64,000 nt of DNA. Origin: Spirosoma panaciterrae DSM 21099 (lineage in GTDB: Bacteria; Bacteroidota; Bacteroidia; Cytophagales; Spirosomataceae). The translations under genes were made by a program, and so were the position numbers. Shown one piece after another: positions 10,201-18,924 of this stretch. Position 1 is the stretch's first letter. Each line of letters begins with the position of its first letter. Where the stretch lies: positions 35,716 through 99,715 of the forward strand of contig NZ_KB893189.1 in assembly GCF_000374025.1 (NCBI RefSeq), written 5' to 3'. The notes beneath the pieces were generated by a model. It ran no database searches, had not been told where the DNA came from, and was given only the letters and a program-made list of their open reading frames with translations.

Positions 10201-10397
10201 TCGAGGGGCATAGCCACGGCTTTGGTCGCTACTTCGGCATTGGCTCCAGTATATTTGGCCGTTACGGTAACCGATGGGGGTACTATATCTGGAAACTGCG
10301 TAACGGGCAATTGTCGTAAGGCTAATATCCCCAGCAGCGTAATCAACACCGAAATAACGGCCGACAGCAGCGGGCGTTTTATAAACAAATCAAACAT
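7203..10397 (-). CDS. RND multidrug efflux pump, AcrB/MexB (HAE1) family
   Basis: The inner-membrane proton-driven pump of the tripartite system, 1064 residues. It begins MFDLFIKRPLLSAVISVLI, the usual first transmembrane helix, then has porter-domain motifs (LPVTQFPDIVPPSV, GVQNRV), the long periplasmic loops and a second set of helices ending KNAILIVEFA and GLVLVPGLYVL. The helix-4 motif reads GIVVDNAIVVVEAV: residue 409 is Asp but residue 410 is Asn where AcrB has a second essential Asp. The start at 10397 leaves a 13-base gap to the adaptor gene; an upstream start at 10424 would overlap it. Confidence 0.95.
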   Translation of the reverse strand: MFDLFIKRPLLSAVISVLITLLGILALRQLPVTQFPDIVPPSVTVTAKYTGANAEVATKAVAMPLERAINGVPGMVYMNSVSGNDGTTIIQVFFNVGTDPDLAAMGVQNRVTTVMDELPEEVIKAGVSTEKEVNSMLLYLNIFSEDPTVDEKFIYNFADINVLAELKRIDGVGFVDIMGSREYSMRVWLRPDRMTAYSISPDEVITAIRQQNVEAAPGKAGESADRAPQMLQYVLRYSGKFFDPKQYENLVLRAEHDGQILRLKDVADIEFGSLDYDMLSKTDGRPSASIMIKQRPGSNAREVINTIKARMAELKETSFSSGMTYNFAYDVSRFLDASIHEVIRTLIEAFVLVFLVVFLFLQDWRSTLICALAVPVALVGSFAFMSSIGFSINLLTLFALVLAIGIVVDNAIVVVEAVHAKMSDEHLEPREATFAAMREISGALVAITLVMSAVFIPVAFMSGPVGIFYRQFSLTLAIAIVISGVNAVTLTPALCALLLRPSHGHTSVGVLGRFFAWFNRGFDALTGRYQRVLKRVASRGVITLGMLALFAAGTWGVNSILPAGFIPTEDQGMIYINVTTPVGATLKRTEAVLDKIQEVASKLEAVDNVSTLAGYSLMTDGVGASYGMGMINLKDWGSRQQSLDEVIAELEEKTKRVQDASIQFFPPPTVPGFGNSSGFELRMLDRTGTGDLQKTKKVADAFVQALKKRPEIGNAFTSFDPSFPQYLLQVDQDKAAQKGVSIDKAMSTLQTLLGSYYASNFIRFGQMYKVMVQASPEYRAKPEDVLNLRVKNNVGDMVPYSNFVRLERVYGPEQITRYNMYTSALLNGDAAPGYSSGDALRAVQEVADKELPRGYSFAWSGMSREEVLSGDQAIFIFLICLVFVYLLLVAQYESLFLPLSVLLSLPAGIFGSFLCLQLAGLQNNIYAQVSLVMLIGLLGKNAILIVEFANQRQQEGLPILKAAIEGAVTRLRPILMTSLAFIAGLIPLCIASGAGALGNRSIGTAAAGGMAIGTVFGLVLVPGLYVLFATVAQKIGKSKSPNNTSKPAIKSTKTNSNGALLQES

Positions 10398-10410
10398 GAG
10401 GGTGTCTATT

Positions 10411-11550
10411 TCATTGTTGAGCAAGTGTAGCAGGAGCGGATGTGCTATCGGCTTCTACAGCCTCCGGGATAATCTGATCACCATCGCGAATGTTCTGAAT
10501 CCCCTCATATACAACCCGTTCGCCCGGTGCCAGTCCAGACCGAACAATGTAGTTCAGCCCAACCCGCGCCTGGGGGACAAAACTTCGGGATTTTACTTTG
10601 TTGGTTTTATCCACCACGTACACGAAGTTCTTATCCTGCACCTCGAATACGGCCTTTTGCGGCACTAACAACGCATCACCCACAATATTAGGAAGCCGAA
10701 TTTTACCGGATGATCCATGTTTCAGCAGCTTTTGCGGATTCGGGAAACGGGCCCGGAAGGCAATGGTTCCTGATTCTTCTTCAAAAACACTTTCCATGGT
10801 TTCAATTCGCCCCTTATGTGGGTATGGGGTTTCGTCGGCCAGCATCATTTCTACTTCCTGTCCATTTTTCCCAGTCAGTTCTCGATGCTTTTTCAGGAAA
10901 CCCAGGTATTCTTTTTCTGATACGTCGAAATAGGCGAACACCTCCCGAATGTCGGAAACCGTGGTTAGCAGAGCCCCTTCCTCGATTAGACTCCCTATTT
11001 TGAATGGAATCCGGTTGATTACCCCGTCGAATGGCGCCCGAATGCTGGCATGAGCCAACCGTAAAGAAGCTGTTGATAGAGCCGACTGAGCCTCTTCAAT
11101 CTGCGCCTTTGCCACATCGAGTTTCGCTTTAGCCAGGTCTAATTCGGAAGGCGAAACAATTTTTTTCTCAACCAGCAATTTAACCCGGGTAACTTCTACT
11201 TCGGCCGTTTTAGCACTGGCCTCCGCACTTTTGAGTGAGGCCGCAGCTTTATCCAGTCCAACTTTGTATTCGGCCGCATTTAAACTAAACAGCAACTGGC
11301 CCTGATGAACGGACTGGCCTTCATCGACATAGATTTTTTCAAGAAAGCCGGATACACGGGCGCGTATTTCGACGTTTCGAACGGCCTCAAGGGTCGTCAC
11401 GTAGTCACGCTGGAGTGTGGTAGACTGCCGGGCCAATTGAACCACAGGCAGCGTTAATTTTTCGGTTTGCTCAGTCTGTGCATCCTGACCCGAACAGCCA
11501 GCCAGGCATAGGCTTATCAACAAAGTGAGCGATTGAATTGTATTTTTCAT
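10411..11550 (-). CDS. RND efflux periplasmic adaptor (membrane fusion) lipoprotein
   Basis: This 379-residue adaptor joins the pump to the outer-membrane channel. It has a lipoprotein signal ending LAGC (Cys19), a barrel-sandwich start (NVEIRARVSGFLEKIYVDEGQSVHQGQLLF), a coiled-coil hairpin (SLKSAEASAKTAEVEVTRVK...AKAQIEEAQSALS), the second lipoyl half (LAHASIRAPFDGVINRIPFKIGSLI) and the C-terminal beta domains (LLVPQKAVFEVQDKNFVYVV). The order adaptor-pump-channel is the normal operon order. The ATG at 11548-11550 is used because it directly precedes the signal peptide; a longer frame to 11643 adds a non-signal leader. Confidence 0.95.
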   Translation of the reverse strand: MKNTIQSLTLLISLCLAGCSGQDAQTEQTEKLTLPVVQLARQSTTLQRDYVTTLEAVRNVEIRARVSGFLEKIYVDEGQSVHQGQLLFSLNAAEYKVGLDKAAASLKSAEASAKTAEVEVTRVKLLVEKKIVSPSELDLAKAKLDVAKAQIEEAQSALSTASLRLAHASIRAPFDGVINRIPFKIGSLIEEGALLTTVSDIREVFAYFDVSEKEYLGFLKKHRELTGKNGQEVEMMLADETPYPHKGRIETMESVFEEESGTIAFRARFPNPQKLLKHGSSGKIRLPNIVGDALLVPQKAVFEVQDKNFVYVVDKTNKVKSRSFVPQARVGLNYIVRSGLAPGERVVYEGIQNIRDGDQIIPEAVEADSTSAPATLAQQ

Positions 11551-11648
11551 GGCTTCATAGAGGTATATAGGAGCAATAGCCAATGACTTACGCCAAAAGC
11601 CTGCACAACAGAATTTCTGAAAATTGAGGTACGCAATGGACACAACCC

Positions 11649-11675
11649 TTCGAACTGACGAAGAGCCAGTTCGAT
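11649..11675. promoter_or_regulatory. Short dyad between small exported gene and efflux adaptor
   Basis: TCGAACTG (11650-11657) and CAGTTCGA (11667-11674) form an 8-base inverted repeat with a 9-base spacer. It lies about 100 bases before the adaptor start. There is no T-run on either side, so an operator or an mRNA structure is as likely as a terminator. Confidence 0.3.
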
Positions 11676-11702
11676 GAACCCGTACATAACCAACTGCGGG
11701 GT

Positions 11703-12104
11703 CTAGGCTACACCCTGTGGAGGTGGGGCAGGAATTTCCAGCACACAGGAGGAAACAAACTCAGGCTGAAACGGTATATTGCCCGTCAACAGGCGCTGAA
11801 CGGGTAATCGCTTAGGGGCAAAAACAAAGAATGGGGTAAAATCGTAGTCTTGTTCGGGTTCGGTCAACTCGGTATTGACCGGGCCACCGTGCTCAGGAAT
11901 GGCATCCTGCAACCCCAGACATTCTTCCAGTATGAACTCACCAATACTCTCAATTTGGTTCACCGAACCATCGGTGTGGCCGACGGTGGTTTGGCCGGAC
12001 CGTACGATCGTACCCTGAACGTCGATGCTTAGATTGAGCATCGCCAAGGCGATCAGAAGGCAGAGCAGCCGATATACCAAAAAGTTATAGTATTGTTTCT
12101 TCAT
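11703..12104 (-). CDS. Small exported protein of unknown function, first gene of efflux operon
   Basis: A 133-residue protein starting at ATG 12102-12104 (MKKQYYNFLVYRLLCLLIALAMLN), with a hydrophobic signal segment. The mature part has two cysteines (EECLGL and SSCVLEIP) and a proline-rich end (PAPPPQGVA). It is not recognised as a named family. It lies 152 bases before the adaptor gene and in the same direction. Small exported proteins with Pro-rich ends are common just ahead of efflux genes in this phylum, so it may be co-regulated. Function is not known. Confidence 0.6.
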   Translation of the reverse strand: MKKQYYNFLVYRLLCLLIALAMLNLSIDVQGTIVRSGQTTVGHTDGSVNQIESIGEFILEECLGLQDAIPEHGGPVNTELTEPEQDYDFTPFFVFAPKRLPVQRLLTGNIPFQPEFVSSCVLEIPAPPPQGVA

Positions 12105-12238
12105 ATCGTTTACGAACCAAATGTAATCCGGCAAAATCAGAAACTCAACTGATTTTTTATCAGATAGTTAGAAAACTTGGATAAAGATAACTCATTCCAA
12201 GATAGATTAAATTTAGATTAAAAAACTTACGTTTACTT

Positions 12239-12775
12239 ATGATTTTTTTACGCATGTCAACCCATCATCCTTACCTGATTCCGATTCAAACCTGGTATGA
12301 GGGCGCCTTCCCCCTTGATGAGCGACGCGATTTTTCGGATTTGGTTCGCCTGCTCTCCTGCCCGGATATGCACCTGTGCGCCCTGCTTAACGACGACAGC
12401 CTGGTTGGGTTTATTCTTTACTGGCAATGGGATGAGGTCATTTTCGTAGAACACTTTGCCATTGCTCCCAATGAGCGCGGTAAACAATTTGGCCAACAGG
12501 CACTGACTAAGTTGCTCGAATTACCCTTTCAGTATTGTCTGTTGGAAGTAGAACGTCCTGTCGATGAAACAGGCTATCGGCGTATCCGATTTTATGAACG
12601 GCAGGGGTTTACCCTGAATCCATTCGATTATATCCAGCCCCCTTATCAACCTGACAAAGCACCTGTACCCATGCGATTCATGTCTATCCCAGCCTTGCCA
12701 GATTCGACAACCTATGAGCAGTTCAGCGTATTGATTAAAAAGCAGGTGTATGAGCGATTTTACAAAACCATTTGA
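12239..12775 (+). CDS. GNAT-family N-acetyltransferase
   Basis: A 178-residue protein with the GNAT fold: acceptor part IQTWYEGAFPLDERRDFSDL, central strands LVGFILYWQWDEVIFVEHFAIAPNERGKQFGQQAL (the acetyl-CoA loop is the NERGKQFG stretch) and LLEVERPVDETGYRRIRFYERQGF in the last part. Substrate unknown. An alternative ATG is 15 bases further in (12254, MSTHHPYLIP). The gene is divergent from the efflux operon across a very AT-rich 130-base gap. Confidence 0.85.
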   Translation: MIFLRMSTHHPYLIPIQTWYEGAFPLDERRDFSDLVRLLSCPDMHLCALLNDDSLVGFILYWQWDEVIFVEHFAIAPNERGKQFGQQALTKLLELPFQYCLLEVERPVDETGYRRIRFYERQGFTLNPFDYIQPPYQPDKAPVPMRFMSIPALPDSTTYEQFSVLIKKQVYERFYKTI

Positions 12776-12791
12776 CGTCTGTAAAACGATG

Positions 12792-13907
12792 TCAGCTCCA
12801 CAAGACTGAACGATCGATCTGGTCAATTGTCGCCCTACCTGTCAGAATCATTGCCAATTCCAATTCCTCCCTCAGAATAGCCATCACTTTGGCAACCCCA
12901 TCGGCCCCACCACAGGCCAGCCCGTAGCAAACTGGTTTACCTACCAGCACAGCACTGGCACCCAAGGCCATAGCTTTAAGTACATCTGTGCCCCTACGGA
13001 TACCGCCGTCAAGCAAAACAGGCACTCGTTTGGCAACACGCCTGGCAATTGATGGAAGCACGTCGATGGTAGCAGGCACTGTATCCAGATTCCGACCACC
13101 ATGATTGGAGACCACAATACCCGAAACCCCTGCCTGAATTGCCCGTTCGGCATCTTCAGCATTTAAGATGCCTTTCACCAGTACCGGAATGTTCACCAAA
13201 GAGGTTAACCAGGTTATGTCGGTCCAGGTCAGAGGCTTTTTCTGGGGGCCAGGGGCAAGCATATAGGGTGCCTGTATCCCGCTTGGCAAACCGAAATTAA
13301 TCCGTTGCTCTCGATTACGCACCCCGCCAACAGGTGTATCGACCGTCACACAGAGCGCCCGACAGCCTAAGGCTTCGGCTTTTTGCACCAGGTCTTTCGT
13401 AAATTCCCGGTCGTCACGAACATACAACTGAAACCATAAAGGTTTTGTAGCGTTCTCGGCAATCGTTTCGAGGGGTGTGGTAGTAAACGAACTGACAACA
13501 TAAGTGGCAGATGCAATTCCAGCCCCGCGTACCGTAGCCAATTCTCCGTCAGGATGCATGATCCGATGGTAAGCCGTAGGCGCTATCAGAATAGGATAAG
13601 CTAATTCATCGCCAAACAGCGAGACGCGCGTATCGGGTTGGGTCATGTCGGCCAGTACTGTCGGATTAAGCTTAATCGCATCAAACGCCAGCCGATTCCA
13701 GCGAAGCGTTAGCTCATCAGCCGCTCCACTCGCTACGTATTCATACGCCAGTCGGGTCATTTTAGCCTCTGCTTTTTTCTCGAAGTCAAAGAGGTTGACC
13801 AGATCCGATAAATCCACGATTTCGCTAATTGGAAAATCGACGGATGGGTTTGTAGTTTGATTTTGATTTATAGAAGCAGGAGCTTGGTCACTGGCCTGGA
13901 CGTTCAT
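12792..13907 (-). CDS. FMN-dependent alpha-hydroxy-acid oxidase/dehydrogenase
   Basis: A 371-residue member of the lactate/glycolate oxidase family. The barrel shows ILIAPTAYHRIMHPDGELATVRGAG near the N-terminus, the catalytic His and substrate Arg in VVSNHGGRNLD, and the FMN phosphate site LLDGGIRRGTDVLKAMALGA followed by VLVGKP. It probably oxidises an L-2-hydroxy acid such as lactate. It is soluble: no signal peptide is seen. It converges on the GNAT gene with a 16-base gap and has its own ATG at 13905-13907. Whether oxygen or a quinone is the electron acceptor cannot be told from sequence. Confidence 0.9.
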   Translation of the reverse strand: MNVQASDQAPASINQNQTTNPSVDFPISEIVDLSDLVNLFDFEKKAEAKMTRLAYEYVASGAADELTLRWNRLAFDAIKLNPTVLADMTQPDTRVSLFGDELAYPILIAPTAYHRIMHPDGELATVRGAGIASATYVVSSFTTTPLETIAENATKPLWFQLYVRDDREFTKDLVQKAEALGCRALCVTVDTPVGGVRNREQRINFGLPSGIQAPYMLAPGPQKKPLTWTDITWLTSLVNIPVLVKGILNAEDAERAIQAGVSGIVVSNHGGRNLDTVPATIDVLPSIARRVAKRVPVLLDGGIRRGTDVLKAMALGASAVLVGKPVCYGLACGGADGVAKVMAILREELELAMILTGRATIDQIDRSVLWS

Positions 13908-14024
13908 CGGTTAACGATCGGTTATCGCTGTAGGCGAATTTTAGGATTTGAATCTCATTTTTATCTAAAGCCAGAAACCACCACATTCTAAGATAGACCC
14001 ACGAAAACAGGTCGCACAGGGCAC

Positions 14025-14061
14025 AAAAAAACCGGCCAACTACCTTTCGGAAGTTGGCCGG
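14025..14061 (-). terminator. Rho-independent terminator of aconitase gene
   Basis: A perfect 10-bp stem (CCGGCCAACT at 14032-14041 with AGTTGGCCGG at 14052-14061) and a 10-base loop are followed on the minus strand by seven T (A-run 14025-14031). It begins 19 bases after the aconitase stop codon. Confidence 0.93.
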
Positions 14062-14080
14062 CAGGAAACCCGCGAATAGA

Positions 14081-16348
14081 TTACGCGTTTTGCTTCATCC
14101 GAATGATGTTCAGGGCAGCACCTGCCTTGAACCACTCGATTTGACCTTCGTTGTACGTATGATTGACTTGGAATTCGTCGGTTGTACCATCCGCATGATG
14201 CAACACGATTTCGAGCGGACGACCTGGTGCAAACTCGGTCAGCCCTTCGATGTCGATTACATCATCTTCCTGAATTTTATCGTAATCGGCCGGGTTTGCA
14301 AAAGTCAGTGCCAGCATCCCCTGTTTCTTCAGGTTTGTTTCGTGAATCCGGGCAAATGAACGAACCAGAATAGCCCGAACACCCAGGAAGCGAGGCTCCA
14401 TAGCTGCATGTTCACGCGATGACCCTTCACCATAGTTTTCATCCCCAACGACGATTGAGCCAATGCCCGCAGCTTTGTAAGCGCGTTGAACAGCAGGCAC
14501 TTCGCCATACTCACCCGTCAACTGGTTCTTCACTGAGTTTGTCTTCTCATTGAAGTAGTTTACGGCGCCGATCAGCATGTTGTTCGAAATATTGTCGAGG
14601 TGACCACGGTACTTCAACCATGGACCAGCCATCGAAATGTGGTCGGTGGTACACTTGCCTTTCGCTTTGATCAGCAGTTTCAGCCCTTTAATGTCGGTAC
14701 CTTCCCAGGCTGGGAATGGAGCCAGCAATTGCAGACGGTCGGACGTTGGGCTAACAATAACCTGTACGCTAGAGCCATCTTCGGCTGGAGCCTGATAACC
14801 TGCATCATCTACAGCATAGCCTTTTACGGGCTGCTCGATACCGGCAGGCTCGTCCAGTTTTACCTGTTCGCCCGCTTCGTTGGTCAGCGTATCGGTCATC
14901 GGATTGAACGTCAGGTCACCCGCAATGGCAAATGCCGTCACGATTTCGGGCGATGCCACAAAGGCGTGTGTACCGGCGTTTCCATCGTTCCGCTTCGCGA
15001 AGTTCCGGTTAAAGGAGGTGATGATTGAGTTTTTCCGGGTAGGATCGTCCATATGGCGCGCCCACTGGCCGATACAAGGCCCACAGGCATTCGCCATCAC
15101 TACCCCACCAATTTCTTCAAAGGTGTTCAGCAGCCCATCGCGTTCGGCCGTAAAGCGTACCAGTTCAGAACCAGGAGTTACGGTAAACTCCGCTTTGGTT
15201 TTGAGGTTCTTTGCCGTTGCCTGAGCAGCTACCGACGCCGAACGGGTCATGTCTTCGTAGCTGGAGTTGGTGCATGAACCAATCAGACCCACTTCCAGTT
15301 TGGCTGGCCAGTTGTTTTCTTTTACCGCTTTGGCAAAATTCGACAGCGGCCAGGCCAGGTCGGGCGTAAACGGGCCATTGATATGCGGTTCCAGCTCCGA
15401 CAGGTTGATTTCGATCAGTTGATCGTAGTACGATGCGGGATCAGCATACACTTCATCATCCGAACGCAGGTGTTGTTTCACACCATCAGCGGCTTCAGCG
15501 ATTTCAGCCCGACTGGTGGCTTTCAGATAGTTGGCCATCTTCTCGTCATAGGCAAAGATCGACGTGGTTGCGCCAATTTCAGCACCCATGTTACAGATGG
15601 TTCCTTTACCCGTAGCCGACAGGCTCTCAGCGCCTTCGCCGAAATATTCAACAATGCAACCTGTACCACCCTTTACGGTCAGGATACCGGCAACCCGAAG
15701 AATAACGTCTTTTGCCGATGCCCAGCCACTCAGTTTACCAGTTAGTTTTACCCCGATCAGTTTAGGCATTTTCAACTCCCAGGCCAGTCCCGCCATTACG
15801 TCGCAGGCATCAGCACCACCCACACCGATAGCGATCATACCCAGACCACCCGCATTGGGCGTGTGCGAATCGGTACCGATCATCATACCACCGGGGAACG
15901 CGTAGTTCTCAATCACCACCTGGTGAATGATCCCCGCACCGGGTTTCCAGAAACCAATGCCGTACTTATTCGAGATCGACGACAGGAAGTCGTATACTTC
16001 TTTGTTTTTGCTTTTGGCAATATCAAGGTCCTTTTCAGCTCCTACTTCAGCCTGAATCAGGTGATCGCAGTGAACCGTTGAAGGAACTGCTACCTTCGGC
16101 CGACCTGCCTGCATAAACTGCAACAAGGCCATCTGAGCCGTTGCGTCCTGCATGGCTACGCGGTCGGGCGCAAAATCCACGTAGGCTTTTCCCCGCTCAT
16201 ACGCCTGGGTGGGCGTACCGGCAAAGAGGTGACTGTATAAAATCTTTTCCGACAGAGTCAGCGGTTTGCCCACTGCCTGCCGGGCTGCTTCGACGCGTTC
16301 ACCAAGGTTGGCATATACACGCTGAATCATGTCTAAATCAAAAGCCAT
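14081..16348 (-). CDS. Aconitate hydratase (mitochondrial-type)
   Basis: Interconverts citrate and isocitrate in the TCA cycle, using a [4Fe-4S] cluster. The protein has 755 residues, the length of the mitochondrial-type enzyme rather than the roughly 900-residue AcnA. Visible motifs are [40 protein letters not shown], the cluster cysteine in [12 protein letters not shown] and the two others in [11 protein letters not shown], then [22 protein letters not shown] in the swivel domain. It is a single-gene unit with its own terminator. The start ATG at 16346-16348 opens with [15 protein letters not shown], usual for the family. Confidence 0.96.
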   Translation of the reverse strand: MAFDLDMIQRVYANLGERVEAARQAVGKPLTLSEKILYSHLFAGTPTQAYERGKAYVDFAPDRVAMQDATAQMALLQFMQAGRPKVAVPSTVHCDHLIQAEVGAEKDLDIAKSKNKEVYDFLSSISNKYGIGFWKPGAGIIHQVVIENYAFPGGMMIGTDSHTPNAGGLGMIAIGVGGADACDVMAGLAWELKMPKLIGVKLTGKLSGWASAKDVILRVAGILTVKGGTGCIVEYFGEGAESLSATGKGTICNMGAEIGATTSIFAYDEKMANYLKATSRAEIAEAADGVKQHLRSDDEVYADPASYYDQLIEINLSELEPHINGPFTPDLAWPLSNFAKAVKENNWPAKLEVGLIGSCTNSSYEDMTRSASVAAQATAKNLKTKAEFTVTPGSELVRFTAERDGLLNTFEEIGGVVMANACGPCIGQWARHMDDPTRKNSIITSFNRNFAKRNDGNAGTHAFVASPEIVTAFAIAGDLTFNPMTDTLTNEAGEQVKLDEPAGIEQPVKGYAVDDAGYQAPAEDGSSVQVIVSPTSDRLQLLAPFPAWEGTDIKGLKLLIKAKGKCTTDHISMAGPWLKYRGHLDNISNNMLIGAVNYFNEKTNSVKNQLTGEYGEVPAVQRAYKAAGIGSIVVGDENYGEGSSREHAAMEPRFLGVRAILVRSFARIHETNLKKQGMLALTFANPADYDKIQEDDVIDIEGLTEFAPGRPLEIVLHHADGTTDEFQVNHTYNEGQIEWFKAGAALNIIRMKQNA

Positions 16349-16615
16349 AGCAAATGAGGATAACAGGTTACTGATAAAAGCTGTTCTACAAAGACAACCA
16401 ACGAATTCACAAAATGGATTCCGGTTAGCGTGCCAAAATTAGAAGATTCTGGCACGTTTTGGAAATATTACTTTGGATTACCGCCTACAAGATGGCAAGA
16501 GGGCTCTAAAATGGTATCAATTCTGGCCTTTCGCTCGTTATTTGATCCGGTCCTCACCAATAAATAACCTCTCTCATCTATATTGGCGACCTATTTCGTT
16601 TTTATTTTCTATTGA

Positions 16616-17062
16616 ATGCGGTTCACTTTAATTCCCCTCGCAACCCTTTTGTTGGGAATGAGCTTTTCTTTCGTTGCCTGTGAAGAAGCCAACCCAACCT
16701 TGCCCACCACGTTTACAGCGGTTTTGAACGGAGCCAATGAGAAGCCCAGTCCAACAACCTCCAGGGCTACAGGCACTTTCAAAGCCATCCTGGATGAAAC
16801 CACGCGGGTTCTGAGTTATACCATTGCCTATGAAGGTATGAATCCAACCATGGGGCATCTTCACCGGATCGACACAACCCGAACCGATGGAACGGGTCCG
16901 GTCGAGATTCCATTTCCGAGTCTCACTTCCCCCATTGAAGCCAGCACGACGGCCCTGACACCATTGCAGATTTACCGCTTAAAACACGGACAGTTCTATG
17001 TGAATCTTCACACAAACCAGTACCCTGCCGGTGAAATCCGTGGAGAGGTTCGAACCAAATAA
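16616..17062 (+). CDS. CHRD-domain lipoprotein, copy 1
   Basis: A 148-residue cell-envelope protein with a lipoprotein signal (lipobox FVAC, Cys22) and one CHRD domain: FTAVLNGANEKPS, ATGTFKAILDETTRVLSYTIAYEG, GHLHRI, FYVNLHTNQYPAGEIRGEV. CHRD is the chordin-type domain; its role in bacteria is not known. The next gene is a close paralogue in the same direction 170 bases away. Confidence 0.88.
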   Translation: MRFTLIPLATLLLGMSFSFVACEEANPTLPTTFTAVLNGANEKPSPTTSRATGTFKAILDETTRVLSYTIAYEGMNPTMGHLHRIDTTRTDGTGPVEIPFPSLTSPIEASTTALTPLQIYRLKHGQFYVNLHTNQYPAGEIRGEVRTK

Positions 17063-17232
17063 GTAGATATACCCCGGCATCCGTACGGAAAACCACTGGC
17101 TCTATTTACCCAGAATTTGCTATGACGAATAGAGAATACCCCTATATTGCGGATTAAAAGCACATTAACTCACCAATCGTAGATCAGATAGCGGAATTCT
17201 TTTGCGCTGCTGACGATAAGCTACTAACTCCT

Positions 17233-17694
17233 ATGAAATTTGCAAACATCACGCTCGTATTTGCCGCCGTTCTTGCCTTTGGCTTAATTGCCTGCGGTAA
17301 CGATGAGAATCCAACGATTTCATCGACCAAAACAACGTTAACCGCAAGCCTGAATGGGGCAAGTGAAAAGCCTAGCTCGACCAGTTCGGCGGCTACTGGT
17401 ACATTTACCGGCGTTGTCGATGAAACTACGCGGGTACTAAGCTACACGGTGACCTACACCGGCCCATTCACTTCGTCGTTAACGGCCGGTCACCTGCATC
17501 GCGTTACAAACACTACAGCCTTGACCGGAGGGGTTGAAATCCCGTTCACCAGTCTGGTGTCACCCATTACAGGCACCTTCCAACTGGCCAACCAAAACCG
17601 GGTCGATAGCTTAAAAAATGGCTTTTATTACGCGAACCTGCATACGGCTCAATATCCGGGCGGTGAGATTCGTGGAGATATCAAAAAGAAATAA
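17233..17694 (+). CDS. CHRD-domain lipoprotein, copy 2
   Basis: A 153-residue lipoprotein (lipobox LIAC, Cys21) with one CHRD domain. It shares LNGA.EKPS, ATGTF, DETTRVLSYT, GHLHR and ANLHTAQYPGGEIRGD with the gene before it, so the pair is a tandem duplication. The copies have diverged outside these blocks. The gene ends ahead of a strong two-way terminator. Confidence 0.88.
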   Translation: MKFANITLVFAAVLAFGLIACGNDENPTISSTKTTLTASLNGASEKPSSTSSAATGTFTGVVDETTRVLSYTVTYTGPFTSSLTAGHLHRVTNTTALTGGVEIPFTSLVSPITGTFQLANQNRVDSLKNGFYYANLHTAQYPGGEIRGDIKKK

Positions 17695-17720
17695 TTCATT
17701 AACTTACACTATGGGCGTAA

Positions 17721-17755
17721 AAAAGGCCAGTCTGCGGTTGCAGCACTGGCCTTTT
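17721..17755. terminator. Bidirectional terminator between CHRD and Hsp20 genes
   Basis: AAAAGGCCAGT (17721-17731) pairs perfectly with ACTGGCCTTTT (17745-17755) around a 13-base loop. The A and T ends let it act for both the CHRD gene (+) and the hsp20 gene (-), which converge here. Confidence 0.9.
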
Positions 17756-17778
17756 GTTTGAATTGAAGAGCCCGCTGA

Positions 17779-18252
17779 TTACGCTACCGTAATCGTTTGA
17801 GCCGGTTGATTGGTTTCAGGATTCTTGGGTAGAACCACTTTCAGGACACCATCAGCATAGGTGGCCGAAATACGCTCCGTCAACACTTTATTGTTTAGCT
17901 GAAAAGCACGTTCGAACGAACGGTGTCCATACTCCTGATAGGTGTATTTTGTCTGATTTTCCGCCGATTCCGCTGGTTCTGTACCTTCATACGATATCGT
18001 CAATACATCGTTCTTTATGGCCAGTTTGATGTTCTCTTTGGCAAGAGCCGGTGCAAACAGGAAGATGGTATAGTCGGTATCGGTTTCTTCGATATTGACA
18101 GGTACTTGCTGGAACCAGCCGCCATGACGGCCTCCCCAGAAACCGCCAGCCTTGCCGCGTCCCCAGGGGCCGCCAAATCGGCCGCGTCCAAATCCGCCCC
18201 ACTGACCGCAATTTCCTTTATGTCCTCCTTCGAATGCTTGTTTGTTATACAT
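17779..18252 (-). CDS. Hsp20/alpha-crystallin small heat-shock protein
   Basis: A 157-residue holdase chaperone. The first 45 residues are unusually rich in Gly, Trp, Phe and Arg (GRGRFGGPWGRGKAGGFWGG). The alpha-crystallin domain follows (VPVNIEETDTDYTIFLFAPALAKENIKLAI, YGHRSFERAFQLN, ISATYADGVLKVVLPK) and the C-terminal tail holds QPAQTITV, near the usual I-x-I anchor. It is 57 bases after a small membrane protein gene and probably in the same transcript. Confidence 0.93.
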   Translation of the reverse strand: MYNKQAFEGGHKGNCGQWGGFGRGRFGGPWGRGKAGGFWGGRHGGWFQQVPVNIEETDTDYTIFLFAPALAKENIKLAIKNDVLTISYEGTEPAESAENQTKYTYQEYGHRSFERAFQLNNKVLTERISATYADGVLKVVLPKNPETNQPAQTITVA

Positions 18253-18309
18253 GGTTGTGTGTTTTTTTATTTGTGTTTACTGATTTTACGATTGTTTTAT
18301 GGCAACAGT

Positions 18310-18573
18310 TTAGCCAATTGGAATAACCCGGCTATAGGCAGGGGAAACGACGTTTGACCGATAGGCCGGGTCGTCGATAGAAATGATGGTTGCCGATTGC
18401 CAATGCCCTCGGTTCAGGGGGCCAAACGCCCGACCAGCTAATCGAGGACCGACGAAGCGAGCCAGTAGAAAAAGCCCAGCCCCTACCAGCAGGACTTTCA
18501 AAATGAGGGTTAGCAGAAACAGGGCTAACCCGACAGCCAGTGCGACACCGGCTATTCTCCAGATGATGTTCAT
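18310..18573 (-). CDS. Small two-helix membrane protein
   Basis: An 87-residue protein of unknown function. Residues 5-25 and about 27-42 are hydrophobic (IAGVALAVGLALFLLTLILKVLLVGAGLFLLARFVG), giving one or two membrane segments, followed by a polar tail. It precedes hsp20 with the same orientation, which hints at a stress role, but no family is recognised. Confidence 0.7.
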   Translation of the reverse strand: MNIIWRIAGVALAVGLALFLLTLILKVLLVGAGLFLLARFVGPRLAGRAFGPLNRGHWQSATIISIDDPAYRSNVVSPAYSRVIPIG

Positions 18574-18924
18574 GTTGTTTATGGTTTAATACGTGCTAAA
18601 AGTCCAGCTTAGAAGAAGAGTGGTAATTACCAATCAGGACGCGTCGTTTCACTAATCTGCTTCCAATTCAGGTGCTTTGATAGGGATGACGGAGAGGGAT
18701 TTGTTTTTACTTTAACCGATCGTAAAAATTTTTCAAAAAATTAGTTAACCAAATTTATAATTCGAACAGAATCTATTACAATCAATTGATATACAATTAG
18801 TTATACATAAAAGTCACCACAGATTATTTTTCAAAAAATTCAGTGATCGTTTATAAAATGAGACACCTCCAGAGGTAACGCTACATCTGGAGGTGCATAA
18901 AAAGAGTTTGAAATCGATCTTTTA
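18574..18924. other. AT-rich 351-base gap between CotH gene and small membrane gene
   Basis: No gene is supported here. The right part holds the promoter region of the hsp20 transcript, and the left part holds the terminator-like hairpin of the CotH gene described separately. The middle (about 18725-18860) is very AT-rich with runs of A and T. Confidence 0.6.
18864..18895 (-). terminator. Hairpin after CotH-family gene
   Basis: CACCTCCAGA (18864-18873) pairs perfectly with TCTGGAGGTG (18886-18895) around a 12-base loop. On the minus strand it is followed only by a weak TCTCATTTTA tract. It is 30 bases after the stop of the CotH gene. Confidence 0.7.
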